A stretch of 61,513 nt of DNA from Lachnospiraceae bacterium (GCA_022781925.1 JALESO010000001.1:1-61513); one strand, 5' to 3'; positions 40,161-50,019 are shown, counted from the stretch's first letter. The notes: generated by a model from the sequence alone, not told the origin. Numbers and translations are program-made.

Positions 40161-42398
40161 ATGAAGAAAAAACAGTTGATGATTATGCTTGGAGCTATGA
40201 CCTTTGCGTTGATTCTCGGGACAGCTCCAATGGTACAGAATGTGGCAGCGGCAGGACTTCCGGTGTCTGTCAGTCGGAATGCACATCAGAATGCACTGGA
40301 TCATAACGACATTATTGATTCTCTGAGAAAAGGATCCGTTACCATTCGAAAATATGATATGACAGCCGCACAGGCGGCAGGGGATTATGCTACGGATGCG
40401 TATAAAGCGACAGGAGAAAAAGATGCGGATGTGGAAACCAGGCTGGCGGATTATGCCGTGGAAGGCGTGCAGTTTTCCTGTCTGCGTGTAGGAAACATCG
40501 AGACACACAGTGTAAGGAAAGGAACAGTGACATCGCTGGAACTGGTGTATGAGATTCCGGAGAAACTGGCGGAAATTCTGGGATTGCAGCAGGCAGATGC
40601 TGTGGATATGAGCAAAGCGGAAGAGGCATATCCCTGCCAGAATGCCGGCGTGTGCCACTATGGCGGACAGCAGATCATGGATGCACTGGAAGGCATTTTA
40701 AAGGCAGATGAAGTGGCGGCAAAAAATGCATTGGAACGTTACCTGTACGATTATGGGACGTTGAATTCCACCACAGATCAGACAGCAGCCACTGGAGTTT
40801 TGAATCTGCCAAAGACGGATAAAAACGGTTACACCTGCGTGGATGATCTGGAACTAGGCCTGTATCTTTTTGTGGAAACAGAAGTGCCGGAGCAGGTGAC
40901 AGATACTGTAAATCCATGGTTTGTGCAGCTGCCTTTTACCAGTGCGGATGGAGATATGTGGCTGTATGACATGAATGTATATCCGAAAAATCAGACGGGT
41001 AATCCGACGCTGGACAAGAGTGTCAGAAATGCATATCGTGATCTGGCAACGGCAAATACACAGGGGGATTCTGAAACGGATGAAAATGCTGCTGCTCCTG
41101 CAGGAGAGGATTACATCTACCGGGACACCACCACGGCTTCTGAGGGAAATCTGCTGGATTATATTCTGGTATCCAAACTGCCGCATATTACTTCGGAAGC
41201 GACATTTTTAAGCGAGTACACATTTCAGGATACACTGTCAAAGGGACTTGCCTACAACAAAGATGTGCATATTGCTTTTTATGACAATGCGACAGATGCA
41301 AATGTAAATAATACAGAAAATGCGGTGGCTTTGTGGAACCTGGAATCCGGAGATTATACGCAGGATTATGTGGATGTGACGGTCGGAGATCCGGTTACCG
41401 GGACACAGAATACAGATGGATCCACGCGGCTTACAGTGGCTTTGACAGAAGATGGTCTGCGGGCGATCAACGGAGTGGATGCGACTGAAGATCATACAGA
41501 TAGTCTGTCTGATTATTATATGGTTGTATATTATACGGCAACGGTCAATTCCGATGCTTCCGTAGTGCTGGGAGATGAAGGAAATCCAAATCATGTCAGT
41601 CTGATCTGGAGCCGTACTTCTGATGGATATTACAATATGCTGGAGGACCAGAACTATGTATATACTTATGGTCTGGATCTGACCAAGACATTTTCAGACC
41701 AGAAAGGAAAGTTTGAAAATGTAAAATTTACACTCTACAACAGCACAGATGATTATTATGTCGTGGCGGACAAATCTCCGACGGAAGATGGAGTATATTA
41801 TGTCACCGGAAAGACGGCGGAGGAAGAACTGGCTACGGTATTTATCCCGAATGCGGAAAATGGAAAGATGCTTGTAAACGGAACAGAAGCTGACCATTAT
41901 CAGCTGACTGAGATTGCCACAGATAGAGGATATCAGCTGCTGAAGGACCAGATTCAGATCGACATATCCGCGTCAGACCGGGACATTATCGCATCGGTTG
42001 CCGGAGTAACCGGAATGGATGCGGCAGCAGTGAATGCGATTGTAAAAAATTACCAGGGCGGTATCTATGATGAAAATGGTAATCTGGTAACAGCTCAGCA
42101 GGATGAACTGACCGGTGCAGCAGCAGGGACACCGACGGCTGAACGGGCGAACGGAAGAACCATTGGAAAGACAGATCTGTATGTCGGAACTTTGCAGAAA
42201 GCATCTGCAAAGATTGATGGTCAGAATGCCCGTATGACGGAAGGCAACCAGTCGGTACTGCTTACTGTGAATAATACGAAAGAATTTCTGCTCCCACAGA
42301 CCGGTGGAAAGGGTCTGTATCTTGTAACAATTCTGGGAGTGATTGCTGTGGCAGGCGGCTTCTATCTTGTATTTCGAAAAAGAGAATCCAGATCTTAA
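40161..42398 (+). CDS. Major shaft pilin of pilus locus 2 (SpaA/EbpB type)
   Basis: A 745-aa LPxTG pilin. Its signal peptide ends NVAAA (about residue 31). An N-terminal domain (about 55-280) closes with the pilin motif MNVYPKNQTG (271-280), whose Lys276 would form the bond to the next subunit. Middle domains follow (about 285-520), the first including NLLDYILVSKLP. A Cna-B-like domain then has an altered E-box (YQLTEIATDRGYQLL). The sorting signal is LPQTG (711-715), with a membrane span and RKRE tail. ATG 40161 follows AAAAAAAGGAAAA. This is a conventional class C-sortase pilin, unrelated to the FctA-like shaft of the first locus. Confidence 0.92.
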   Translation: MKKKQLMIMLGAMTFALILGTAPMVQNVAAAGLPVSVSRNAHQNALDHNDIIDSLRKGSVTIRKYDMTAAQAAGDYATDAYKATGEKDADVETRLADYAVEGVQFSCLRVGNIETHSVRKGTVTSLELVYEIPEKLAEILGLQQADAVDMSKAEEAYPCQNAGVCHYGGQQIMDALEGILKADEVAAKNALERYLYDYGTLNSTTDQTAATGVLNLPKTDKNGYTCVDDLELGLYLFVETEVPEQVTDTVNPWFVQLPFTSADGDMWLYDMNVYPKNQTGNPTLDKSVRNAYRDLATANTQGDSETDENAAAPAGEDYIYRDTTTASEGNLLDYILVSKLPHITSEATFLSEYTFQDTLSKGLAYNKDVHIAFYDNATDANVNNTENAVALWNLESGDYTQDYVDVTVGDPVTGTQNTDGSTRLTVALTEDGLRAINGVDATEDHTDSLSDYYMVVYYTATVNSDASVVLGDEGNPNHVSLIWSRTSDGYYNMLEDQNYVYTYGLDLTKTFSDQKGKFENVKFTLYNSTDDYYVVADKSPTEDGVYYVTGKTAEEELATVFIPNAENGKMLVNGTEADHYQLTEIATDRGYQLLKDQIQIDISASDRDIIASVAGVTGMDAAAVNAIVKNYQGGIYDENGNLVTAQQDELTGAAAGTPTAERANGRTIGKTDLYVGTLQKASAKIDGQNARMTEGNQSVLLTVNNTKEFLLPQTGGKGLYLVTILGVIAVAGGFYLVFRKRESRS

Positions 42399-42406
42399 AT
42401 TCAAAC

Positions 42407-43294
42407 ATGTTTCATAAAAGAATAATCAGAATATTGTTGATCGTAACCGGAGGTATGCTGCTGGTATATCCGTGGATCGGAAACTGGTTTTATGATCATA
42501 CTGTCCGTTCACAGGCAGCCGGATATGAAAAGAATGTGGAAGCGAAAACAGATGAAAAACTTCAAAAGATGATGCAGGCGGCACAACGCTATAACAGGAT
42601 ACTTCAGGAATCTCAGGGGGCACTTATCTATCCGCCGGTAGAACCGGTTTGGGATCACGAAAATTATGAATCGGTACTGCGTATGGATGAAGATGGACTC
42701 ATGGGATTTATTGAGATACCTCAGATTCATGTGTATCTGCCAATCTATCATGGCACTTCGGAAGCTGTGCTGCAACGGGGAGCCGGACATCTGGAAGGTT
42801 CGTCATTACCAATTGGTGGTCCGGGGACAAAAGCGGTGATTTCAGCACATACCGGACTGAATAATGCGGCAATGTTCAGTGATCTTACAGAACTGCAGGA
42901 GGGGGATCTGTTTTTAATCCATGTGCTGAATGAGACGCTGATCTATGAGGTATATGATATAGAAGTTGTTTTACCGGAAGAGACACAGATACTGGCGGCA
43001 GAGTCTGACCGGGATCTGGTAACGCTACTGACCTGTACTCCCTATGGACAGAATACGCATCGTCTGCTTGTGACCGGGCAGCGTACAGAGGGCGTGGGGC
43101 CTGGTGTGGATGATACAGTGAGGAAAAAGCGGCATACAGGCCGGAATTCTCAGTGGATGAACAGTTATGCAAAGGCAGTCTGCGTCGGTGTTGGAATGCT
43201 CGGTGGTCTGTATGTGGCAAGCTGGATTATCCGTAAATGTTCCCTGTCTGGCGTGAAATCGTTCCAGGCAGGAAGGAAGAAGCACGACAGGTAA
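42407..43294 (+). CDS. Class C sortase, first of two in pilus locus 2
   Basis: A 295-aa pilus polymerase, anchored by an N-terminal span (about 8-25) and a C-terminal span (about 256-276), as class C enzymes usually are. The lid region lies near PPVEPVWDHENYESV (76-90). The catalytic triad is His148 (SAHTG), Cys210 (TLLTCTPYG) and Arg219 (NTHRLLVTG). It follows the shaft pilin by 8 bp and is its obvious polymerase. The lid lacks the exact DPF/DPW tripeptide, so self-inhibition may differ. Confidence 0.92.
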   Translation: MFHKRIIRILLIVTGGMLLVYPWIGNWFYDHTVRSQAAGYEKNVEAKTDEKLQKMMQAAQRYNRILQESQGALIYPPVEPVWDHENYESVLRMDEDGLMGFIEIPQIHVYLPIYHGTSEAVLQRGAGHLEGSSLPIGGPGTKAVISAHTGLNNAAMFSDLTELQEGDLFLIHVLNETLIYEVYDIEVVLPEETQILAAESDRDLVTLLTCTPYGQNTHRLLVTGQRTEGVGPGVDDTVRKKRHTGRNSQWMNSYAKAVCVGVGMLGGLYVASWIIRKCSLSGVKSFQAGRKKHDR

Positions 43295-43388
43295 TGGAAA
43301 TCTCGGGAAGGGGAGATTCATCAGAACAACGCATGGAAATACTTGGGAGTATGAATGCATTAGAATAGGGTATGAAAACGGAGAAAAG

Positions 43389-44423
43389 ATGCTGAAGAAA
43401 AGACGGATAAAAATACTGGCTGGATGGCTGATGATTTTTATCGGGATAGGAATATTTGGGCTTCCGGACTACGAAAACCGAAAGGAAAACCAACGGGAGC
43501 AGGCACGGATACTTGCGTTTCAACGCGAAAATGATCCGGAAGACAGTTTGATGTATCACACAGGAGAACGACCAGAAGATTCTGGCAATGGCGCGACTGA
43601 TATTTTTAAGAAGACGGAATCTTTAAAGCGTAAAATCCAGCAGTACAATGAGGATCTTGCCTCTGGTAACCAACAGGAAGTTTTTAATGCGGAAAACATT
43701 ACAAAGGCTCCGGCATTTTTAACCGAATATCAGGACAAAATGTTTGGCTATCTTGAAATCCCAAAGATCGACTGCAGGATGTCACTCTATCTTGGAAGTT
43801 CTGATGCACATATGGATATGGGGGCTGCCGTGCTGGGTGGCACTTCCCTTCCACTGGGAGGGGAAAATACAAATTGTGTGATCGCGGGGCACCGTGGCTG
43901 GAAGCAGCGTGCATATTTTAAGCGTATAGAAGAACTGAAAACAGGGGATGAGATCCGGGTGACAAATCCATGGCAGTGTCTGCATTATCAGGTTGCGTAC
44001 ACAGAAATTATTCTGCCGACAGACAGTGAGAAACTGGAGATACAGGATGGAAAGGATATGTTGACATTGCTGACCTGCCATCCTTACCGCTCCGGTGGAA
44101 AATATCGGTATGCAGTGTACTGCCTGAGAATGAATGCGCAGCAGGATGTAACAGGAAATCTGACAGATGAAGAACGCGGACAGATGATACCGAAAATGGA
44201 AGCGGCACAGGTGGAAAACGTCACTGGGAGAACGGCCACTTCTGTTGGAGACATTGAACTGGAAGTATTTTTTCGAAAGGCAGGAAAATGTATCATAGCA
44301 GGCTTATTGGGAGTGTTGTGTGTGGTTCAGATAACACACGTGTTTCACAGATTTGCGCGGAGAAGAAAAGATGTGTATGGACGAAAGAAAAGGAGGATGC
44401 TTTGGATAGAAAGAAGAAAATAA
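43389..44423 (+). CDS. Class C-like sortase, second of pilus locus 2
   Basis: A 344-aa sortase with an N-terminal span (about 8-24), a long charged spacer (30-110) and a class C core: FGYLEIPKIDCRMSLYLG, His168 in AGHRG, Cys230 in TLLTCHPYR and Arg240 in KYRYAVY. A second span lies near residues 300-320. Two class C sortases in one locus often divide the work: one polymerizes the shaft, the other adds the tip or basal pilin. The spacer is longer than usual. The last 22 bp overlap the next gene. Confidence 0.9.
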   Translation: MLKKRRIKILAGWLMIFIGIGIFGLPDYENRKENQREQARILAFQRENDPEDSLMYHTGERPEDSGNGATDIFKKTESLKRKIQQYNEDLASGNQQEVFNAENITKAPAFLTEYQDKMFGYLEIPKIDCRMSLYLGSSDAHMDMGAAVLGGTSLPLGGENTNCVIAGHRGWKQRAYFKRIEELKTGDEIRVTNPWQCLHYQVAYTEIILPTDSEKLEIQDGKDMLTLLTCHPYRSGGKYRYAVYCLRMNAQQDVTGNLTDEERGQMIPKMEAAQVENVTGRTATSVGDIELEVFFRKAGKCIIAGLLGVLCVVQITHVFHRFARRRKDVYGRKKRRMLWIERRK

Positions 44424-45439
44424 AGAAAGACAGAAAAAATGGTGTACAGCCGTTGATGTATAACAGAAATATAAAGCCCAGATGGGGGCATCTGATATTG
44501 GCTGGTCTTTTATTTGCACTGGAAGTGGCAGCATTTCCGGCAAAAGCGCAGGAATTGCAATCAGACAGCACACAGGATATTGTGAGGGCATTTTCGAAAG
44601 GTTCTGATTCTGCAATTCAGTCAGTGGAATCACAAAATTTTGAAGAACAGATATTGGAAACACATACTTTAGAAGTTCAGGCGACAGTGAACTGGAAACT
44701 GGTTTCGCAGGAAATTAATGAGAAAAATGAGTATGTATATGATGGAGATAAAACAGACGACACCATGTCGGACAGGGTCTTACCGAAAGTCAGTGATGGA
44801 AGCTGGGGATATATTGTAAATGGAAAAGTGCAGGATACCGCATCTGTCAATGCAGCAAATCTTGCGGGCTGGTGGCATGTGAAGAATGGATGGGTAGACT
44901 GGTCAGATGGAATTTTGTATACAACTGATGGATGGCATAAGTATGTGGGGGGAAAAAAAGAGCTGACGGCGAATGAAACCGTGGAAAATAATGCGGCCGG
45001 CTGGTTTTATTTGAAAGATGGTACCGTTGATTTTTCCTATACCGGTCTGGCACAGAATGAGAATGGGGTGTTCTGGATGAATGCCGGAGTATTTGATACC
45101 GGGATGACAGGAATTGTCCCGGATACGATAGGTGTGTCCGCAGACGGTTCCGGATGGCTTTATCTGCTGGGTGGAATTTTTGATGCAACGGCGGATACGA
45201 TTGCTGCAAATGAAGCTGGATGGTGGAAAATCCGGGACGGACTGGTGGATTTTACCTACAACGGTCTGGCTTGTAATGATACTGGATGGTATTACCTGGA
45301 AAATGGAATGGTGGACTTTGGATATTACGGAGCTGTCCAGAATGAAGCCGGCATCTGGTATGTGGAACATGGGCGCGTCAATATGGAATATAACGGCAGT
45401 GCCTATGGATACTATTTTTCAAATGGAAAGGCGCAATAA
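44402..45439 (+). CDS. Secreted repeat protein of pilus locus 2 (wall-binding-like repeats)
   Basis: A 345-aa protein starting at TTG 44402, five nt after AGGAGG and inside the sortase gene; ATG 44456 is an alternative. A signal sequence (LILAGLLFALEVAAFPAKAQ) is followed by a polar region to about residue 130. About seven aromatic repeats of 20-25 residues then follow, with the theme GWW(Y)-x-x-x-D/E-G-x-VDF-x-Y-x-G, for example AGWWKIRDGLVDFTYNGLAC and TGWYYLENGMVDFGYYGA. These resemble choline- or glucan-binding repeats, so non-covalent wall attachment is likely; no LPxTG motif or C-terminal span exists. Its place between sortases and tip adhesin suggests a pilus-associated wall or assembly factor. 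Function is not established. Confidence 0.75.
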   Translation: MDRKKKIKKDRKNGVQPLMYNRNIKPRWGHLILAGLLFALEVAAFPAKAQELQSDSTQDIVRAFSKGSDSAIQSVESQNFEEQILETHTLEVQATVNWKLVSQEINEKNEYVYDGDKTDDTMSDRVLPKVSDGSWGYIVNGKVQDTASVNAANLAGWWHVKNGWVDWSDGILYTTDGWHKYVGGKKELTANETVENNAAGWFYLKDGTVDFSYTGLAQNENGVFWMNAGVFDTGMTGIVPDTIGVSADGSGWLYLLGGIFDATADTIAANEAGWWKIRDGLVDFTYNGLACNDTGWYYLENGMVDFGYYGAVQNEAGIWYVEHGRVNMEYNGSAYGYYFSNGKAQ

Positions 45440-45448
45440 GGAGCAAAT

Positions 45449-48376
45449 ATGATGAAAACAAAATGTAAGAGGATATGTTTTATTTGGCTGGCTGTGATTT
45501 CCAGTATTGTAATGTTGTTTTCTGTCGTATATCCGGCGCAACCGGTTTATGCGTCACAGCGGATAGAAGAAAAGAAAGAAGGTGAGGCGGACGGATTGGA
45601 AAACACGCCGGGAAATACACAGGATCAGCCAGAAGCAGCCTGGCAGCAGATAGATGGTGGGAATGTGTGGAAGAAACCGGAAAGTATTGAAATTTCGGAA
45701 ATATTGGATGCAATAGGACTGCAGAATGCATTAGCAGTAAAAATGAACAGGTTGGAGCGGGCATTGCAGACGATGACACTGACAAAAAGTGTACAGAAGA
45801 TGTTTGCAGCCTATTATGCAGATGGAACATTTAACGGGCAGGAATCCGTATTGTATCTGGATCAGGAGCCGGCGTGGTGCCTGGAACCTTCTGAACTGGT
45901 AGGAAATGTAGGATCGGGAATCACCTATGCACTGGCGGATCCATCAGATGCAGCCCAGTGGCTGCAGAACCGATATGGATGGAGCTGGACGAAGATCAAT
46001 AATCTGGCAAAAGCAGTATGCTTTGCAAAACAATATTTTGGTGATCATGGGCTGTGCGGATATGCATTGGTACAGGATCTGATCTGGTCTGAGATTCAGC
46101 CTTATGAAGATGCCGGAGAAGCAGGGTATTATCTGCTGACGAATGGCGCCGGAAATACCGCGTATGCGTGTGAACATTTAAAGACAAAAGAGAAAATGGA
46201 TGAGGCAATCCAGGCCGTCTGGCAGCAGTTTTATACATATGATACACTGCCATCCTATCAGGGACAGACGATTTATCTGGTGCCGGGACAGACCTGCTGG
46301 ATCCCGGATGTAAATAGTGTGACGGATAAAACAAGCTTTATCGTACCTGATGGTGTACAGGTGACACCCGGATGGAATGAAAACAGTGCCGGTATCTGGC
46401 TGAAAGTGGATGACAGTCTGGCAGGACGGACGATAACAGTGAATCTGTACAAGAATGAGATCCCGGCAGGAACAGAAGGTATTCTTGTATATGGAGCCAC
46501 AGATAAGAAGCGGCAGTCGCTGGGACTCTGGTCAGGGGCGATATCACCGACCTATGGAAGCTTTCGTATCATCTGTGAACGCAATTCCTATCTGAACGCA
46601 AGGTACAGGGCCAGAGATGCAGTGGCACCTTCCTTTGATATCCATATCCAGAAAACGGATGCGCAGACCGGAGAAGATCTGGCGGGAGCGGTCTTTGAAA
46701 TTTCCATGGACGGACGGAGAGCAGCATCTGTTGTGACGGATGCAGAGGGAAAAGCCGCTTATCATTGGAGAGGCGATACACTGTATACTTCTTATTATGA
46801 AAGTATTCAGCCGGTGAAAGCATTTTCTGATTGGAAAACTGCATATGAAGCTGCACGGAAGGTGGTGACACAGCAGGTGCAGGAGGCGGTAACACAGCTG
46901 AAATCCACAACGACGCACACCTGGCGGGTGGAAGAAATACAGGCACCGGAAGGATATGTTAGAAACGAAGAAATCTGGGAACAGACATTTGATCTGAATG
47001 CGCTGGCGGTGGAAGTACAGTATACGGATGTGCCGACGAATGGTTATCTGAAATTGCAGAAAGTATCCGGAAGTCCGGAAGTGACGAAGCAGAATCCTTG
47101 TTACAGTCTGGAAGGAGCAGAGTACGGTGTGTATCAGAAGCTGGAAGATGCGCAGAAGGACAGCAATCGGATTGTGACATTAAAAACAGATGAGACAGGC
47201 GTATCAGATATTCAGACAATGTGTGCGGGAACCTACTATATAAAAGAAGTGACAGCGTCGCCGGGTTATCTGCTGTGCACAGAAAAAACAGAGGACGAAC
47301 TTCCGGAAGGCGTTCATCGTGTAACTGTAAAAAGCGAAGAGACAACGGAGTTTACCTGTGTGGAAGAACCGGCGGGAAAACCACTGACTTTACATCTGCA
47401 AAAATATGAGCAGGAAAATGGAACGACGGAATCTCTGGGAACAGCATCTTTACAGGGAGCCGTATTTGCACTGGAATATTATGCTGCAACGGATGCCGTT
47501 TCGGATGATATGCCCGCCGTTCGTACCTGGTATTTCCAGACCAATGAGAAAGGGCAGATAGACAGTGGCAAAGAAGGATATCTGATATCGGAACTGAAAG
47601 GTGAGGACGGAAGTGTGCTTCTATCGGATGCTTTGTATAAAGATAAAGAAGGAACTGTATTTTATCCGCTTGGTACCTATCGCATCCGGGAAATCTCTCC
47701 GCCAAAGTATTTCAGATTGGAAGGCACAATGAATTTTGCAGAGAGAACAGATATTAAAGAAGATGTGACAAGAGGCCTGTATGCGGTGCTGCGCCAGCCA
47801 TATGCCGGTGCGGCAGCAGAACTATATGCAGGGGGAGGAAAGTCACAGGGTGAGATCGTGATCAAAAATCTGTCGGTTCATGCTTATGATACATTGCAAT
47901 ATGGTTCCATTACCCTTTATAAAACAACATCGGATGGAACAAAACAGCCGTTGTCCGGCGTAACATTTCATATGACAGGGCAGACAGATCAGGAGGAATA
48001 CACGGCTGTCACAGATGAAGATGGAAAAGCAGCCTGGGAACATCTGGTGCCACAGACATATCTGATCACAGAGGTAAAAACCGCAGAGGGAAAAAATCTG
48101 CTGAAGGATAGTATTAAGGTAACACTGCCTCTGGAGATGGATCTGTCCGATCTCTTAAAAAAGGGAATGAGTACAGAGGAGGCTGTATATGATGCGGTAA
48201 CTGGAAAATACTGCTTTTATGATCTGACATATAATATAGAAAACACAGCGGTTCTGGAGATGCCATTTACCGGCGAAACAGACAGGAAAAACTGTGTGTT
48301 GCTTATCTGTGGGCTTGGAATACTGGCAGCAGGTATTATGCTTAAATGGCATAGATCGAAGTGTAATTGCAAGTAA
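45449..48376 (+). CDS. Thioester-domain tip adhesin with Cna-B repeats
   Basis: A 975-aa surface protein. Its signal peptide spans about 1-35. A thioester domain (about 120-380) has the expected pair Cys144 (PAWCLEPSE) and Gln209 (ALVQDLIWSE), which can form a thioester that binds host proteins covalently. At least four Cna-B-type domains follow, with E-box-like closings WRVEEIQAPEGY, YYIKEVTASPGYL, YRIREISPPKYF and YLITEVKTAEGK. The sorting signal is the variant MPFTG (938-942), then a membrane span and a basic, Cys-containing tail. It lies 9 bp after the repeat protein with AAGGAG upstream. As last and largest gene it is the probable pilus tip. Confidence 0.88.
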   Translation: MMKTKCKRICFIWLAVISSIVMLFSVVYPAQPVYASQRIEEKKEGEADGLENTPGNTQDQPEAAWQQIDGGNVWKKPESIEISEILDAIGLQNALAVKMNRLERALQTMTLTKSVQKMFAAYYADGTFNGQESVLYLDQEPAWCLEPSELVGNVGSGITYALADPSDAAQWLQNRYGWSWTKINNLAKAVCFAKQYFGDHGLCGYALVQDLIWSEIQPYEDAGEAGYYLLTNGAGNTAYACEHLKTKEKMDEAIQAVWQQFYTYDTLPSYQGQTIYLVPGQTCWIPDVNSVTDKTSFIVPDGVQVTPGWNENSAGIWLKVDDSLAGRTITVNLYKNEIPAGTEGILVYGATDKKRQSLGLWSGAISPTYGSFRIICERNSYLNARYRARDAVAPSFDIHIQKTDAQTGEDLAGAVFEISMDGRRAASVVTDAEGKAAYHWRGDTLYTSYYESIQPVKAFSDWKTAYEAARKVVTQQVQEAVTQLKSTTTHTWRVEEIQAPEGYVRNEEIWEQTFDLNALAVEVQYTDVPTNGYLKLQKVSGSPEVTKQNPCYSLEGAEYGVYQKLEDAQKDSNRIVTLKTDETGVSDIQTMCAGTYYIKEVTASPGYLLCTEKTEDELPEGVHRVTVKSEETTEFTCVEEPAGKPLTLHLQKYEQENGTTESLGTASLQGAVFALEYYAATDAVSDDMPAVRTWYFQTNEKGQIDSGKEGYLISELKGEDGSVLLSDALYKDKEGTVFYPLGTYRIREISPPKYFRLEGTMNFAERTDIKEDVTRGLYAVLRQPYAGAAAELYAGGGKSQGEIVIKNLSVHAYDTLQYGSITLYKTTSDGTKQPLSGVTFHMTGQTDQEEYTAVTDEDGKAAWEHLVPQTYLITEVKTAEGKNLLKDSIKVTLPLEMDLSDLLKKGMSTEEAVYDAVTGKYCFYDLTYNIENTAVLEMPFTGETDRKNCVLLICGLGILAAGIMLKWHRSKCNCK

Positions 48377-48490
48377 AGAGAAAGACTGTTTTGCAAATAT
48401 TCTCCTTAGTAAGAACTGTTGCAGGGATAGATGTGTCGGATCTTCAAACTTTCGTCATTTGTTTTATTTATTTTATTTCAGAAAAAATGG

Positions 48491-48520
48491 TTGACGTGAT
48501 ACAGATACCTGTGCTATATT
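48491..48520 (+). promoter_or_regulatory. Promoter of the rpmG-secE-nusG operon
   Basis: TTGACG (48491-48496), an 18-bp spacer and TATATT (48515-48520), about 100 bp before rpmG. No clear terminator is seen after the pilus locus (48377-48490). Confidence 0.7.
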
Positions 48521-48623
48521 AGATGGGCGATGGAAGTAGGTCTTTTTTTTATGCCTAAAATTGAATGTACATGATTTTTCATGGACACACAGTTGCAAAG
48601 AAATTTAATGGAGGTGGAAAGTT

Positions 48624-48773
48624 GTGCGCGTAAAGATTACATTGGCATGCACAGAGTGCAAACAGCGTAATTACAACCTGACTAAGGATAAGAAAGCTCA
48701 TCCTGAAAGAATGGAAGTAAACAAGTATTGCAAATTCTGTAGAAAGCATACATTACACAAAGAAACCAAATAA
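48624..48773 (+). CDS. rpmG: 50S ribosomal protein L33
   Basis: A 49-aa large-subunit protein starting with GTG 48624 after GGAGGTGG. The zinc-binding type is shown by [10 protein letters not shown] (residues 9-18) and CKFCRKHT (36-43), with the [17 protein letters not shown] stretch between. Its position before secE-nusG is the standard Firmicute order. Lachnospiraceae often hold only the zinc form; no second copy is visible here. Confidence 0.97.
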   Translation: MRVKITLACTECKQRNYNLTKDKKAHPERMEVNKYCKFCRKHTLHKETK

Positions 48774-48799
48774 TCCGGCGATGCAAAGGATGTGACAAA

Positions 48800-49006
48800 A
48801 TGGAAGAAACCAAAAAGAATGATGTTCAGAAAAAGAGCTGGTTCGCTGGTCTGAAATCTGAATTCCAGAAAATTGTCTGGCTGGACAAAAAGTCACTTGG
48901 GAAACAGACCGTAGCAGTACTTGTCGTTTCCGTGATCCTGGGTGCGATTATCGCGGTACTGGATCTTGGTATTCAGTATGGTGTTGATTTCCTTGTAAAT
49001 CTGTAG
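48800..49006 (+). CDS. secE: Preprotein translocase subunit SecE
   Basis: A 68-aa essential clamp subunit of the SecYEG channel. It has a charged amphipathic helix (FAGLKSEFQKIVWLDKKSLG, about 15-34) and a single membrane span (VLVVSVILGAIIAVLDLGIQ). This is the short Gram-positive form, shorter than the three-span E. coli protein. It lies between rpmG and nusG, 26 bp after the former, with AAAGGATGTG upstream. Confidence 0.96.
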   Translation: MEETKKNDVQKKSWFAGLKSEFQKIVWLDKKSLGKQTVAVLVVSVILGAIIAVLDLGIQYGVDFLVNL

Positions 49007-49026
49007 GAAGGCAAAGGTGAGTTTTT

Positions 49027-49542
49027 ATGGCTGAGGCGAACTGGTATGTGGTTCATACTTATTCCGGATATGAGAATAAGGTAAAAGCAGACATTGAGAA
49101 AACAATTGAAAACAGACATCTGGAGGATGAGATCCTTGAAGTTCGTATTCCGATGCAGGATGTTGTTGAAATGAAGAACGGTGCGAAGAAGCAGGTTCAG
49201 AAAAAAATGTTTCCTGGATATGTGCTCATCAACATGGTGATGAATGATGACACGTGGTACGTTGTCAGAAATACCAGAGGCGTTACCGGGTTCGTAGGTC
49301 CGGGGTCAAAGCCGGTGCCACTCACGGAAGCCGAGATGAGACCGTTGGGAATCAAAGAAGAAAATGTGGTAGTTGACTTCAAAGAAGGCGACATGGTAAC
49401 AATCATTGGCGGCGTATGGAAAGATACCGTTGGTGTTATCCAGAGCATGAATGAGAGTAAACAGATCGTGACTATCAATGTAGAGCTTTTCGGTCGCGAA
49501 ACACCGGTAGAAATAAGTTTCGCAGAAGTGAAGAAAATGTAA
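49027..49542 (+). CDS. nusG: Transcription termination/antitermination factor NusG
   Basis: A 171-aa elongation factor that binds the RNA polymerase clamp and, through its KOW domain, the ribosome or Rho. The NGN domain starts WYVVHTYSGYENKVKADIE and includes KMFPGYVLINM and VRNTRGVTGFVG. The KOW domain is FKEGDMVTIIGGVWKDTVGV (about 117-136) and ends with IEISFAEV-like residues. Length is typical. It lies 20 bp after secE and 48 bp before rplK. Confidence 0.97.
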   Translation: MAEANWYVVHTYSGYENKVKADIEKTIENRHLEDEILEVRIPMQDVVEMKNGAKKQVQKKMFPGYVLINMVMNDDTWYVVRNTRGVTGFVGPGSKPVPLTEAEMRPLGIKEENVVVDFKEGDMVTIIGGVWKDTVGVIQSMNESKQIVTINVELFGRETPVEISFAEVKKM

Positions 49543-49590
49543 GTGTAAGTAAAGGAACGATTACGAAAAATTCAAAGGAGGCAATCTCAA

Positions 49591-50019
49591 ATGGCAAAAA
49601 AAGTAGAAGGATATATCAAACTGCAGATTCCTGCTGGTAAAGCTACACCGGCTCCTCCAGTTGGTCCTGCACTTGGACAGCACGGCGTAAACATCGTAGA
49701 GTTTACAAAACAGTTCAACGCAAAGACAGCTGATCAGGGTGATCTGATCATTCCTGTAGTTATCACAGTATATGCAGATAGAAGCTTCAGCTTCGTTACA
49801 AAGACTCCGCCAGCACCGGTTCTGATCAAGAAAGCATGCGGAATCAAATCTGGTTCAGGCGTACCGAACAAAACTAAAGTTGCTACTATCACAAAAGCTC
49901 AGATCAAAGAGATCGCAGAGCTGAAAATGCCAGACTTAAATGCAGCATCCTTAGAGAGTGCTATGAGCATGATCGAAGGTACAGCAAGAAGTATGGGTGT
50001 TACTGTAGCTGAGGACTAA
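49591..50019 (+). CDS. rplK: 50S ribosomal protein L11
   Basis: A 142-aa protein of the GTPase-associated stalk base. Recognizable features are [40 protein letters not shown] and the rRNA-binding C-domain with [18 protein letters not shown]. Near its end it has the helix [15 protein letters not shown]. It is followed by rplA with a short gap containing a GGGAG/CTCCC hairpin (50034-50049), typical of this junction. Confidence 0.97.
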   Translation: MAKKVEGYIKLQIPAGKATPAPPVGPALGQHGVNIVEFTKQFNAKTADQGDLIIPVVITVYADRSFSFVTKTPPAPVLIKKACGIKSGSGVPNKTKVATITKAQIKEIAELKMPDLNAASLESAMSMIEGTARSMGVTVAED

